Source of the DNA: CAWJPY01 sp963844865
GTDB lineage: Bacteria > Acidobacteriota > Thermoanaerobaculia > Thermoanaerobaculales > Sulfomarinibacteraceae
DNA: 64,000 bases
Direction: 5' to 3'
Assembly (NCBI GenBank): GCA_963844865.1
Contig: CAWJPY010000031.1
Coordinates: forward strand, 26,897 to 90,896
Shown here in pieces: positions 46,047-55,066 of this stretch. How positions within the stretch are numbered: position 1 is the first letter of the stretch; the number at the start of each line of letters is the position of its first letter. The notes under the pieces were generated by a model that saw nothing but the letters and a program-made list of their open reading frames with translations, ran no database searches and was not told where the DNA came from. A program made the translations under genes and the position numbers.

Positions 46047-46412
46047 ATGGCCAGCTCGCCCGAGCTCTCGCCCCTCTTCCGCGCCATCGATGCCAGGGAC
46101 GCCGATGGCTTTGCCGCGCACCTGGCCGACGACGCCGTCTTCGTCTACGGCAGTCAGGCGCCGGTCCACGGCCGCACGGCGATCCGCGACTACGTGGCCG
46201 CCTTCTTCGGCGGCCTGACCGGCATCGAGCACCACGTCGGCGCGGTGCACCGGGCCGGGGACGAGGTCACGATCGTGGAAGGCAGGGTGACATACCGCCG
46301 TGACGGCGCACCTCCGGTGACCATCCCCTTCGCGAACGTGCTCCGCCGGCGCGGCGGCCGGCCCGTTCACGACTACCGGATCTATATCGACCCCACCCCC
46401 CTCGGAAGCTGA
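46047..46412 (+). CDS. SnoaL/NTF2-like protein
   Basis: 121 residues of cone-shaped NTF2-like fold: LFRAIDARDADGFAAHLADD, then DDAVFVYGSQAPVHGRTAIR and a closing strand with VHDYRIYIDP. The family includes small isomerases, cyclases and stress proteins; no catalytic pair is conclusive. AGGAGG (46035-46040) fixes the start at 46047. Its 3' end overlaps the end of the convergent glycosyltransferase gene by about 30 bp. Confidence 0.8.
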   Translation: MASSPELSPLFRAIDARDADGFAAHLADDAVFVYGSQAPVHGRTAIRDYVAAFFGGLTGIEHHVGAVHRAGDEVTIVEGRVTYRRDGAPPVTIPFANVLRRRGGRPVHDYRIYIDPTPLGS

Positions 46413-47527
46413 GCCGCGACGTCGGCATAGACCCGCCACAGGCGGGCCTCCAGCTCCCCACGAGGGAACAGCTCGGCCACGGCCGCCTGGCCGGCTCGCC
46501 CCAGGTCCACGGCCCGTCCGGGATCTGCGGCCAGGGCCCGGATGGCGTGGCTGAGCTCGGATCGCTCGACCCGAAGACAGCCCCGGCCTCCCCACTCCGT
46601 CGTCCCCCCCGTGGGCACGAGGATCACCGGCGTCCCCTCGGCCAGCGCCTCCACGCCCACGATGCCGAACGGCTCCTGCCAGCGGCTGGCGAAGACCACG
46701 GCCCGCGCCCGGCGGAGCTCGGCCAGCATCTGCCGGGGGTCCAGCCAACCGAGGAGGACCGCTCCGGTCATGCTCGGTGCCAGCGGCCCAGAGCCCGCCA
46801 CCCGCAGAGGCAGGGGCGCGCCGGCGCGGCGCCACGCCCCCCAGGCCTCCAGCGCCCCCTTGTGACGGACCAGCCGGCCGCCGATGAGGAACGAGTCCCC
46901 GGGGATGGCGCGGGGCGGGCCCGGCTCGAACCACGGCGGAACCACCGTTGCGCCCGGCAGCCCCACCGCGGCCAGCTCCTCGCTCATGTACACCGACAGC
47001 GCCACGAGACGCGCCCCTTCCACAGCGTCCCGCCGATCCCGGGTCAGCTCCAGCAGCCGTTCCCTGTACGCTCGGTCCGGTAGGCAGACCCGGCACGCGC
47101 GATCGGACATAAGCTCCAGGCAGCGGGACCCGTCCGGCAGGGTCTTCCCGGGCCCGGGGCAGAGCACCCGGTGATCCTGCACCGTCGCCACGGCGTGACC
47201 GCCCGCTACGACCGCCTCGAGCACCGCCGGGTTCATGACGTTCTGCAGGTGCACCACGTCGCACTCGCCCAGCAGCCGGTCGAGCCCCGCGAGGCCGGCG
47301 GACGAACGCGTCGCCGCTGCGAGGCCACGGACCCGCGTCGAGCCCACACCGGGCGGAAGCGCCGGCTGACGATCGCCATCGCCACTCGCCACCCGCACCT
47401 GCGCACCGCCCACCGCCGCCGCCTCCATCACCTGCAACAGGTGCCGGCTCGAGCCTCCGCGGTCCCCGAGACGGTCGCAGAGGTAGAGGATGCGCAGGCC
47501 CTCCAGTGGACGGTGCGACGCCGCCAT
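46382..47527 (-). CDS. Glycosyltransferase (GT4-like)
   Basis: 381 residues, GT-B fold. The N-terminal half has ILYLCDRLGDRGGSSRHLL, a glycine-rich entry typical of family 1/4 transferases. The C-terminal half has LIGGRLVRHKG and the donor-binding FASRWQEPFGIVGVEALAEG with the EX7E motif. A Cys-containing loop (RCLELMSDRACRVC) is also seen in related transferases. Start at 47527, 5 bp after the stop of the gamma-glutamylcyclotransferase gene, so they are co-transcribed. The acceptor is unknown. Confidence 0.88.
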   Translation of the reverse strand: MAASHRPLEGLRILYLCDRLGDRGGSSRHLLQVMEAAAVGGAQVRVASGDGDRQPALPPGVGSTRVRGLAAATRSSAGLAGLDRLLGECDVVHLQNVMNPAVLEAVVAGGHAVATVQDHRVLCPGPGKTLPDGSRCLELMSDRACRVCLPDRAYRERLLELTRDRRDAVEGARLVALSVYMSEELAAVGLPGATVVPPWFEPGPPRAIPGDSFLIGGRLVRHKGALEAWGAWRRAGAPLPLRVAGSGPLAPSMTGAVLLGWLDPRQMLAELRRARAVVFASRWQEPFGIVGVEALAEGTPVILVPTGGTTEWGGRGCLRVERSELSHAIRALAADPGRAVDLGRAGQAAVAELFPRGELEARLWRVYADVAAQLPRGVGSI

Positions 47528-47532
47528 GCCCC

Positions 47533-47961
47533 TCAACCGGTGCCGTACCGCCGCAGCGTCCGGTCCGTCGGGAGGTAGGCGAACGCCGGCTCCGTCGAGT
47601 GGGTTCTCCCCTCTCCCGGCTGGACCACCACCACGTGGCGACGATACAGCCCTTCCCCGACCCCTTGGTACGCATCCAGGCGCTCGAAGTCGGCACCGTC
47701 GAGCCCGCGGTACAGACGACCCGCAACCACCCCATCCTCCTCGGGACGCAGCACCTGCCACCGGCTCCCACCGCCCAGCTCGACCACCCCGTGGCCGGGG
47801 AGGAGGCAGGGCTCGGCTGGCACGGGCCGTTCGAGCAGGTCCGCCACGAAGCGCTCGTCGAGCACCCGCCCGAAGGCGAAGAGGGGCAGTGGTCGTTCAC
47901 TGGCCGGAGGCTGATCTTCCGGGGGACGGTACGGCACGAGGCCCTTGCGGGAGCTCACCAT
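47533..47961 (-). CDS. Gamma-glutamylcyclotransferase-like (AIG2) protein
   Basis: 142 residues. The family opening here is LFAFGRVLDERFVADLLERP, followed by LPGHGVVELGGG and VAGRLYRGLDGADFERLDAYQG with the conserved acidic residue. These proteins release 5-oxoproline from gamma-glutamyl compounds. ATG 47961 lies 7 nt after TATCAT (47969-47974), a leaderless pattern; ATG 47970 falls inside that box. It is first in a two-gene unit with the glycosyltransferase. Confidence 0.83.
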   Translation of the reverse strand: MVSSRKGLVPYRPPEDQPPASERPLPLFAFGRVLDERFVADLLERPVPAEPCLLPGHGVVELGGGSRWQVLRPEEDGVVAGRLYRGLDGADFERLDAYQGVGEGLYRRHVVVVQPGEGRTHSTEPAFAYLPTDRTLRRYGTG

Positions 47962-48075
47962 GCCGCCCATGATAGCCGCCGTCCTCGGCGTGACCAGCCC
48001 GCGGCGTGCGCCTCGACCAGGCAGTGGCGGTGACCGCTCAGCGCGTCATTGGCCCGGGAGCCGCCGGGGGGAAGA

Positions 48076-49479
48076 TCATTCCGTCGACAGGCGCAGAGCC
48101 TGGCCGCGGCCCTTCTCCTTCGCCCGGTAGAGGGCTGCATCCGCGCAGGCGATGAGCTCGGTGCCCTCCTGCCCGTCCTCCGGGTAGCCGGCCACGCCCG
48201 CGCTGACTCCGGGCCGCGGCAGCGACTCCGGGAGGGCCAGGCTGCGGGTCGCCTCCGCCACCGCCTCCACCAGCGAGCGGGCCGCCACCAGTGCGCGCTC
48301 CGGAGTGGTGTGGGGTATCAGGACGCAAAACTCGTCGCCGCCCCAGCGAACCACCAGGTCCGTGATGCGGGTCCGACCGCGCAGCGTGGACGCCACCGTG
48401 CGCAGTAGCTCGTCACCGGCGAGGTGCCCGGCGGTATCGTTGTAGATCTTGAAGTTGTCCAGGTCCATCATGACCACCGCCAGGGGCTGCCCCGTCTCGC
48501 GGGCGAGATCGATGTGGCGCTCCAGCTCCAGCTCCAGCCGGCGGCGGTTCGCCAAACCGGTCAGCGGGTCCCGGTTGGCCAGGTCGAGGAGGGTGCGGTT
48601 GGCCTGCTCCAGATAGCGGGCATGTCCAACGGTGCGCTCGTTCTCACGGCTGAGCGACCTGGTGAGCTCGGTCTGCGAGGCCTCCAGCTGCTCGGCGATC
48701 CCGTTGATCCGCCGCGCCAGACCGACAATCTCTCGAGGACCACGCTCCGGGTGTCGCCACGTCAGCTCGCCGCCGGCCAGACGCGCCAGACTGCTCCCCA
48801 GGGCAGCCACGGGCTTCAGCACGATTCCCGACCACAGCCAGATCAGCGCGATGCCGGTGGCGAGCCCGACCGCGGCCACACCGACCAGCAGCGTCCGGGC
48901 ACGTCTGAGGTGCGACTCGGCCTCACCCCGGTCCACGACCAGCCACGCGCCGAGCATGTCCGAGCGGCTGTTGCCGAGAAGGACGAAGCGCGCCGTCACC
49001 GGCGCTCCATCCAGCGACCACTCCCGCTCTCGGCGGCGCTCGGCCGCGGGCCACCGCGCCAGCATGGGCACGCCGACGAGCTTCCCGGGGTGGGCGACGG
49101 CGGGCTCACGCGTACCGTCGAAGAGCACGACACCGAGCACGTCGCCCGCGACGATCAGGTCGCGGGAGGCCTCCTGGGCGGTGGCCAGGCCGCTGCCCGG
49201 CGTCCCCGCGGCCAGCCGAGCATCCAGCCGCTCCGCAGCACTGATCAGGGTGTGGTCGACGTGGTGCTGGATGAGCCCGTGAATGGTGCGATCTGCTTGG
49301 AAGAGCAACACCACGCACACCAAGATGGTGACGGCACTCGCCGTCAGGACAACCCGTGCACGCAGAGACCAGATCTTCACGTCGTCTTGCTTCACTTCCT
49401 GACGCCACCACCCATCGGCGAGCGGCGTCAGACTGATACTGTCTCTCTCCAGATTGCCCGTTCCGGCCTCTCCGGTCAA
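48076..49479 (-). CDS. Membrane diguanylate cyclase (GGDEF) with HAMP
   Basis: About 467 residues at most. An N-terminal helix (LTASAVTILVCVVLLF), a periplasmic sensor of about 140 residues, a second helix (LLVGVAAVGLATGIALIWLW) and a HAMP segment precede the GGDEF domain with RWGGDEFCVLIP. The active-site motif is intact, so it should make cyclic di-GMP. The TTG at 49479 overlaps the Lon stop (TTGA), but GTG codons 28 and 34 residues in are equally possible starts. It follows Lon in an operon. Confidence 0.9.
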   Translation of the reverse strand: MTGEAGTGNLERDSISLTPLADGWWRQEVKQDDVKIWSLRARVVLTASAVTILVCVVLLFQADRTIHGLIQHHVDHTLISAAERLDARLAAGTPGSGLATAQEASRDLIVAGDVLGVVLFDGTREPAVAHPGKLVGVPMLARWPAAERRREREWSLDGAPVTARFVLLGNSRSDMLGAWLVVDRGEAESHLRRARTLLVGVAAVGLATGIALIWLWSGIVLKPVAALGSSLARLAGGELTWRHPERGPREIVGLARRINGIAEQLEASQTELTRSLSRENERTVGHARYLEQANRTLLDLANRDPLTGLANRRRLELELERHIDLARETGQPLAVVMMDLDNFKIYNDTAGHLAGDELLRTVASTLRGRTRITDLVVRWGGDEFCVLIPHTTPERALVAARSLVEAVAEATRSLALPESLPRPGVSAGVAGYPEDGQEGTELIACADAALYRAKEKGRGQALRLSTE

Positions 49480-51962
49480 GACGCCGCTTGCCGCCTGCGA
49501 CGGGCGCGAGCCCCGGTGCCGTTCGGGAAGCAGGCGGCGATCACGTCGTCGAAGGTGCGCACGAAGTGCGGCTCGAGGCCCTTCGTGATCTCGTCGTCGA
49601 GGTCCTCGAAGTCCTCCCGGTTCTCCGCCGGAAGGATGACGGTCTTCACACCTGCGCGGCGGGCTGCGATCATCTTCTCCTTGACCCCGCCGATGGGCAT
49701 CACCAGCCCACTCAGCGTCAGCTCCCCCGTCATGGCGAGGTTCCTCAGCGGCGGCTGGGACGTCACCAGCGAGTACAGGGCGGAGGCCATGGTGATGCCC
49801 GCGGACGGACCGTCCTTGGGGGTCGCTCCAGCGGGCACGTGGAGGTGGATGACATTGTGGGTGAAGAAGTCCTTGGCCCGCTGGTCATCCCTGAACAGGG
49901 AGCGCACGTAGCTGTAGGCGATCTCGGAGGACTCACGCATCACGTCCCCGAGCTGGCCGGTCTGCTTGTACCCGGCCTGGGTGGCCGGGACCGGTCGCGC
50001 CTCCACGTACAGCGTGTCGCCGCCCATGGTGGTGTAGGCGAGGCCGCCCACGACCCCCACTCTGGGCTTGGCGAAGGCCTTGTCCTCGGTGAACAGACGC
50101 CTGCCGAGCTGGTCGGGAAGGTCACCGACGCCGATCTTCACCGAGGTGACACCCTCCTGGACGATGCGCTTGGCCGACTTGCGCAGGATCTTCTTGATGC
50201 TGTTCTCGAGGCTGCGCACCCCGGCCTCCCGTGCCCAGCCGTCGATGATCTGGCGCAGCACCCGCTTGGGGATGGTGACCTGCCCCCGTTTCAAGCCGTG
50301 CTCTGCGAGCTGCTTGGGGATCAGGTGACGGCGCGCGATCTCGAGCTTCTCCTCGAGGATGTAGCCGGCGACGCGGATCACCTCCATGCGGTCCAGCAAG
50401 GGCCTGGGAATGGTCTCGAGCTGGTTGGCGGTGCACACGAAGAGCACCTTCGAAAGATCGAAGCGCACATCCAGGTAATGGTCCAAGAAGTCCCGGTTCT
50501 GCTCCGGATCCAGCACCTCCAGCAGCGCCGCCGCCGGGTCGCCGCGGAAGCTGGCCCCGACCTTGTCCACCTCGTCGAGCATGATCAGGGGGTTGGCGGT
50601 CTTGCACACCTTGATGGCCTGGATGAACTTTCCGGGCATGGCCCCGATGTAGGTGCGACGGTGGCCCTTGATCTCCGCCTCGTCCTGCATGCCGCCCAGG
50701 GAGAAGCGATAGAACGTGCGGCCGAGAGCACGGGCGATGGACCGCCCGATGGAGGTCTTGCCCACACCCGGCGGCCCCACCAGGAGGATGATCGAACCGG
50801 CCAGGTCGCCCTTGACGATGCCCACGGAGATGAACTCCAGGATCCGGTCCTTGACATCCTCGAGACCGTAGTGATCCTCATCGAGGATGCGCGCCGCCCG
50901 GTCGAGGTCGAAGCTGTCCTCGCTGTACACGCCCCAGGGCATGATCGTCAGCCAATCGAGGTAGGCGCGGGTGACGTTGAACTCCGGCGAGGCCGGCTCC
51001 AGGAGGCGGAGCTTGTCCATCTCCTCGCGCACCCGCTCCAGGGCCTCGTCACTGAGCGCGAGCTTGGCCAGACGTTCCTCGAAGCGCTCGACCTCCGCCT
51101 GGGCGCCCTCCTTGGCGAGGCCCAGCTCCTGCTTGATCTCCTTGAGCTGCTCCTTGAGGAAGAACTGCCGCTGCTGCTTGGACAGCCGTTCCTCGATCCG
51201 CTTCGAGATCTGCTGCTTGAGCCTGGAGATCTCCACCTCGCGCTTGATCAAGATCAGCGTCTTCTCGATACGCCGGCGCACGCTGCGGATCTCCAGCACC
51301 TCCTGCAGCTCCTCCCCCGAAGCGGTGGTCATGGCCGCCGCGAAGTCGGCCAGCACACCCGGATCGTGGACATCGATCTGGTCGAGCAGCAGGGAGAGCC
51401 CTTCCTTGAACAGGGGGTTGAGCTGGACCAGCTCCTTGATGCTGTCCACCACCGCCACCGAGTAGGCCTTGAGCTCGTCGTTGGTCTTGAACCCGGGCTC
51501 GTACCAGTAGTTCACCCGGGCCCTGAGCAGGGGCGCCTCGCCCAGGAACTGGATCACGTTGAAGCGCTCCATCACCTGCACGACGAGCTGCAACGGACCG
51601 TCGGCGGACGGCGGCGACGCCTGGACCACGCGCGCGGCCACTCCGACCCGGTGCAGGTCGTCTGCGGTGGCTGGCTCCCCCACCGGCCGATGGTCCGCGG
51701 TGCGCATCATCACGAGACCGATGAAGGGCACCGACGAACGGAGCTGCTCCATGAGCTCCTCGGCGAGCCGCTCGTCCGCGATCATGACGGGTCCCATCAT
51801 CTTGGGGAACAGGGGCCGTTCTCTGAGCGGCACGATCAGGAGGCTGTCGGGCAGGGCCTGCTCGGCCACCACCAGGGAGCGGCCACCGGTCGGTGCCTCG
51901 CCGCCCTGACCCTCCCGCTTCGGCTGCACGTCGATGATCCGCGGTTCCTTCTCATCGGCCAT
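49476..51962 (-). CDS. lon: ATP-dependent protease Lon
   Basis: 828 residues, usual LonA length. N-terminal LON substrate domain (VPLRERPLFPKMMGPVMI), long coiled coil (about 190-310), AAA+ module with Walker A GPPGVGKTS and the pore motif GGMQDEAEIKGHRRTYIGAM, and a protease domain with catalytic S720 in KDGPSAG and the Lys in GGVKEKMIAA. It degrades misfolded and regulatory proteins in the cytoplasm. ATG 51962 has GGAGG 6 nt upstream, better than the ATG at 51968. TATACT lies 23 bp before it. Confidence 0.96.
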   Translation of the reverse strand: MADEKEPRIIDVQPKREGQGGEAPTGGRSLVVAEQALPDSLLIVPLRERPLFPKMMGPVMIADERLAEELMEQLRSSVPFIGLVMMRTADHRPVGEPATADDLHRVGVAARVVQASPPSADGPLQLVVQVMERFNVIQFLGEAPLLRARVNYWYEPGFKTNDELKAYSVAVVDSIKELVQLNPLFKEGLSLLLDQIDVHDPGVLADFAAAMTTASGEELQEVLEIRSVRRRIEKTLILIKREVEISRLKQQISKRIEERLSKQQRQFFLKEQLKEIKQELGLAKEGAQAEVERFEERLAKLALSDEALERVREEMDKLRLLEPASPEFNVTRAYLDWLTIMPWGVYSEDSFDLDRAARILDEDHYGLEDVKDRILEFISVGIVKGDLAGSIILLVGPPGVGKTSIGRSIARALGRTFYRFSLGGMQDEAEIKGHRRTYIGAMPGKFIQAIKVCKTANPLIMLDEVDKVGASFRGDPAAALLEVLDPEQNRDFLDHYLDVRFDLSKVLFVCTANQLETIPRPLLDRMEVIRVAGYILEEKLEIARRHLIPKQLAEHGLKRGQVTIPKRVLRQIIDGWAREAGVRSLENSIKKILRKSAKRIVQEGVTSVKIGVGDLPDQLGRRLFTEDKAFAKPRVGVVGGLAYTTMGGDTLYVEARPVPATQAGYKQTGQLGDVMRESSEIAYSYVRSLFRDDQRAKDFFTHNVIHLHVPAGATPKDGPSAGITMASALYSLVTSQPPLRNLAMTGELTLSGLVMPIGGVKEKMIAARRAGVKTVILPAENREDFEDLDDEITKGLEPHFVRTFDDVIAACFPNGTGARARRRRQAAS

Positions 51963-51984
51963 GAACATCCTCCGGCGAACGCTC

Positions 51985-51990
51985 AGTATA
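51985..51990 (-). promoter_or_regulatory. -10 box of the lon gene
   Basis: On the minus strand TATACT, 22 bp before the ATG; no CIRCE or HrcA-type inverted repeat is present, and no clear -35. Confidence 0.45.
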
Positions 51991-52152
51991 GTCGGGTGCA
52001 CAGCGCACAATTCCCGACTCCGAGGGGCGAGGTGACACCGCTCGCCGCGCCCGGCCCAGGGGGCGGGTGGTGCCCATCCAGGGTGTCAGGCCGACTCGGC
52101 GGTCGTGCACCACGGGAAGTCGAGCCTGGCGGCCGGGCGCTCTCGGCGGGCC

Positions 52153-52809
52153 TCAGACCTCCTCGACGGGCAGGATCCAGGGCTCCGCCTTGGCTGCCTC
52201 CACCCACTCCACCACCCACGGCATCTGCCAGATGGTGTCCATGTAGGAGACCGCAGCGTCGTCCTGGGGCCGCACACCATAGGTCACGAAGCGGCTGACG
52301 ACGGGGGCATAGAAGGCATCGGCGATGGTGAACCCACCGAACAGGAAGGGCCCCCCCTCACCGAACATGGCCCGAGTGCTCCGCCAGATGTCGACGATGC
52401 GCCCGATGTCGCGCTCGACATCGGGAGAGGATCCCACGCCCCCGCGGTCGACGCGGCAGTTCATGGGCATGCGCGCCCGCAGGGCCACGAAGCCGGCGTG
52501 CATCTCGGCCACCACGGACCGGGCGACCGCGCGTGCGGCGGCCGCGCTCGGCCACAGGCCGGCGCTGGGCACGAGCTCGGCCAGGTACTCGCAGATGGCG
52601 AGGGAGTCCCACACCGTCAGGTCCCCGTGGTGCAGCACCGGCACACGGCCCGCTCCCGAGTGCTGGAGCAGGTGCGCCCTGGTGTCCGGCTGGTCGAGGG
52701 GGACCAGCACCTCGTCGAAGTCGAGGCCCGTGGCCCGCAGGGCCAACCACGCCCGCAGCGACCAGGACGAGTAGTTCTTGTTGCCGAGCACGATGGTCAG
52801 GTCGGCCAT
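52153..52809 (-). CDS. Glutathione S-transferase family protein
   Basis: 218 residues. The thioredoxin-like N-terminal half opens TIVLGNKNYSSWSLRAWLAL, with SGAGRVPVLHHGDLTVWDSL carrying the cis-proline and the glutathione-contact Asp-Ser. The C-terminal half is helical, with FGGFTIADAFYAPVV. The NYSSWSLR opening is typical of a bacterial subgroup often annotated as yfcF-like. It should conjugate or reduce small electrophiles. GGAGG lies upstream. Monocistronic. Confidence 0.9.
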   Translation of the reverse strand: MADLTIVLGNKNYSSWSLRAWLALRATGLDFDEVLVPLDQPDTRAHLLQHSGAGRVPVLHHGDLTVWDSLAICEYLAELVPSAGLWPSAAAARAVARSVVAEMHAGFVALRARMPMNCRVDRGGVGSSPDVERDIGRIVDIWRSTRAMFGEGGPFLFGGFTIADAFYAPVVSRFVTYGVRPQDDAAVSYMDTIWQMPWVVEWVEAAKAEPWILPVEEV

Positions 52810-52932
52810 GGTCGATGGTCCTCCTCGTCACATACACGTCTGCGATACAACCCGCGTCCGCGCCCACGCCCGCGCCCGGAAGCCGGTCGGGAGCGGATTG
52901 TGGCGCGCGGATGCGGGATGCCGCCGGTTCCA

Positions 52933-54813
52933 TCAACCTCCCGTCGAAGACTCCGCCTTCTCGATCTCGGGCAGCAGCTCCTCGATCCGGTCCATGGCCC
53001 GGTTGGCGGCCGCCATGGCGGTGTCGAAGGGCGCCGACGTGGTCAGGTCCACTCCCGCCTTCTGCAGGAGCTGCACCGGGTGGTCCGAGCTGCCGCTGGA
53101 CAGGAAGGCGAGGTAACGGTCCACCGCGCCCGGTTGATGCTGGAGGACGCCCTCGCCGAGGGCGATGGAAGCCACCATGCCCGTGGCGTACTGGTACACG
53201 TAGAAGCCGCGGTAGAAGTGCGGGATGTAGGCCCACTCGATGCCGTACAGGTCATCGACCTGCATCACGCCCTCGTCCTGCCCGTAGTACGTCCGCAGCA
53301 GGTCCAGGTAGAGCTTGGACAGGGACTCGCCGGTGAGGGTCTCCCCGGCCTCCGCGCGCTTGTGCATCTCGAGCTGGAACTCCGCGAACATCGTCTGCCG
53401 GAACACGGTCTGACGGAGGCTCTCCAGGAAGTTGCCGAGCAGGAAGACCTCCATCTTGGGGTCCTTCTCTCCCTTGAGGAGCTCGTCCTTGAGCAGGTAC
53501 TCGTTGAAGGTGGAAGCCACCTCGGCCACCATGGTCGCGTAGCCGGCGGTCGGGTAGGGCTGGTTGTGGTTGGACAACCACGAGTGCACGGAGTGGCCCA
53601 GCTCGTGCGCCGTGGTGGACAGGGAGTCGTAGCTGGAGTTGTAGTTCAGCAGCACCCAGGGGTGCCCCTCGTACCAGCCGCCGGTGCTGTACGCCCCGGA
53701 GCGCTTGCCCTCGGCGGGGAACACGTCGACCCAGCCGTCGAGCCCCTGGCGCAGGGTGTCGACATAGTCAGAACCCAGGGGCGCCAGCGCTCGCGGCACG
53801 ATGGACTTCGCCTGCTCCCACGAGTACTTCGTGTCCACCTGGGGGACGATGGAGGCATACACGTCGTAGTAGTGCTGGGTGTCGAGACCCAGCATCCGCT
53901 GCCGGAGCCGCAGCATCCGGTGCAACACCGCCAGGTGGCGGTGGGTGTCCGCGATGAGCTGGGTGTAGACGCTCTCCGGGATCTCGTAGCGGTCCAGGTA
54001 GGCCGCCAGGGTCGAGGGGTAGTGCCGGCTCTGCGCGTAGAACCAGCTCTTCTGCACCTCGGCGTTGAGCAGCGTCCCCAGGGTGTTCTCGTAGCCGGTC
54101 CAGGTCTTCCAGAAGCCCTCGAACACGGCCTTGCGGACCTCGCGGTCGGCGTCGCCGCGGTGGGCCACATAGCCCGCCTGGTTGAGCTTGACCTCGCCGA
54201 TCCCCGGCAGGTCCACCGTCGGGTACGGCATGTCCGACGTCACGAGCTGCGCGTAGGCGTCGGAGAACTTGTTGGCGAACAGCCCCGCCTTGGCCAGCAG
54301 CGCCTCCTGCTCGGGCGGCAGGGTGTGGGCGGCCTGCCGCACGACGTCGGAGAGAAACACGCGGTACGGGGCGAGCCCCGGGTCCTCCTCGAGGAAGGAC
54401 GTGATCCTGGCTTCGCCCAGCGTCAGCAGCTCGGGCTCCACCCACGACACCGCCTCGCCGATCTGGACGGCCACCCGCTGCGTCTCGGCGCGCAGCTTCT
54501 GGGCCTCTGCGTTACGCAGGTTCTTGTCCAGGGTCATCATGGCGTACACGCCGAGCTTGTCGTAGCTCTGCTCGAGGCCTGACATGAGCTCGAGACACTG
54601 TTGGAGGCGCTGGGCCGAGTCCCCCAGATGGCCCCGGCACTCCGCCACCTGGGGGATCCTTCCCTCCAGCGCGGTACGCGCGGCCATGAAGGCGTCCAGC
54701 GACGGGAACATCTCCGTGGTGTCCCACTGGGTCGTGGCCGCGACGGCGGCGCCGGAGACCAGGAGCGCCGTGGTCAAGATCAGTCCGAGAGTGGTGAGCT
54801 TCCGAGCGTGCAT
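52933..54813 (-). CDS. pepF: Exported oligoendopeptidase F (M3)
   Basis: 626 residues. A signal peptide (about 1-25, LGLILTTALLVSGAAVAA) precedes the M3B fold, with the zinc motif HELGH (403-407) in TAHELGHSVHSW and the downstream Glu in AEVASTFNEYLL. Most PepF proteins are cytosolic, so an exported form suggests peptide degradation in the periplasm. AGGAGGT lies 5 nt before the ATG. TACAAT at 54869-54874 is a possible -10. It is divergent from the trypsin-like protease gene. Confidence 0.92.
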   Translation of the reverse strand: MHARKLTTLGLILTTALLVSGAAVAATTQWDTTEMFPSLDAFMAARTALEGRIPQVAECRGHLGDSAQRLQQCLELMSGLEQSYDKLGVYAMMTLDKNLRNAEAQKLRAETQRVAVQIGEAVSWVEPELLTLGEARITSFLEEDPGLAPYRVFLSDVVRQAAHTLPPEQEALLAKAGLFANKFSDAYAQLVTSDMPYPTVDLPGIGEVKLNQAGYVAHRGDADREVRKAVFEGFWKTWTGYENTLGTLLNAEVQKSWFYAQSRHYPSTLAAYLDRYEIPESVYTQLIADTHRHLAVLHRMLRLRQRMLGLDTQHYYDVYASIVPQVDTKYSWEQAKSIVPRALAPLGSDYVDTLRQGLDGWVDVFPAEGKRSGAYSTGGWYEGHPWVLLNYNSSYDSLSTTAHELGHSVHSWLSNHNQPYPTAGYATMVAEVASTFNEYLLKDELLKGEKDPKMEVFLLGNFLESLRQTVFRQTMFAEFQLEMHKRAEAGETLTGESLSKLYLDLLRTYYGQDEGVMQVDDLYGIEWAYIPHFYRGFYVYQYATGMVASIALGEGVLQHQPGAVDRYLAFLSSGSSDHPVQLLQKAGVDLTTSAPFDTAMAAANRAMDRIEELLPEIEKAESSTGG

Positions 54814-55020
54814 TCCTACCTCCTCGAGATGAGTGCGCGCCGGTGATGGATGTGTCCGGCGGCGCTCCATTGTACGCAGGTCCGGCGCTGGGCGTTCGCA
54901 AGATGAGCCGCACACCACCCAACGCATCGCGCGACCCGCCGGAATGCGCAGACACGAAGGTGGTGTTGACCCCGATCACTCGCGGCGGACGCTCACCGGG
55001 ATCGTCCGGCGGTGCCACGC

Positions 55021-55029
55021 TGATAGAAT
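55021..55029 (+). promoter_or_regulatory. Extended -10 promoter of the trypsin-like protease gene
   Basis: TGATAGAAT, 38 bp before the ATG; GGGGAGG at 55054-55060 serves as ribosome binding site. Confidence 0.5.
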
Positions 55030-55066
55030 TCGAAGGCCATCGTTGTCCATATCGGGGAGGCCGTGC

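Noticed and set aside
49488..54582. Very long frames opposite lon and the M3 peptidase gene
   Set aside because: Same reason: GC-driven shadows of well-supported genes, with no start signals or recognisable domains.
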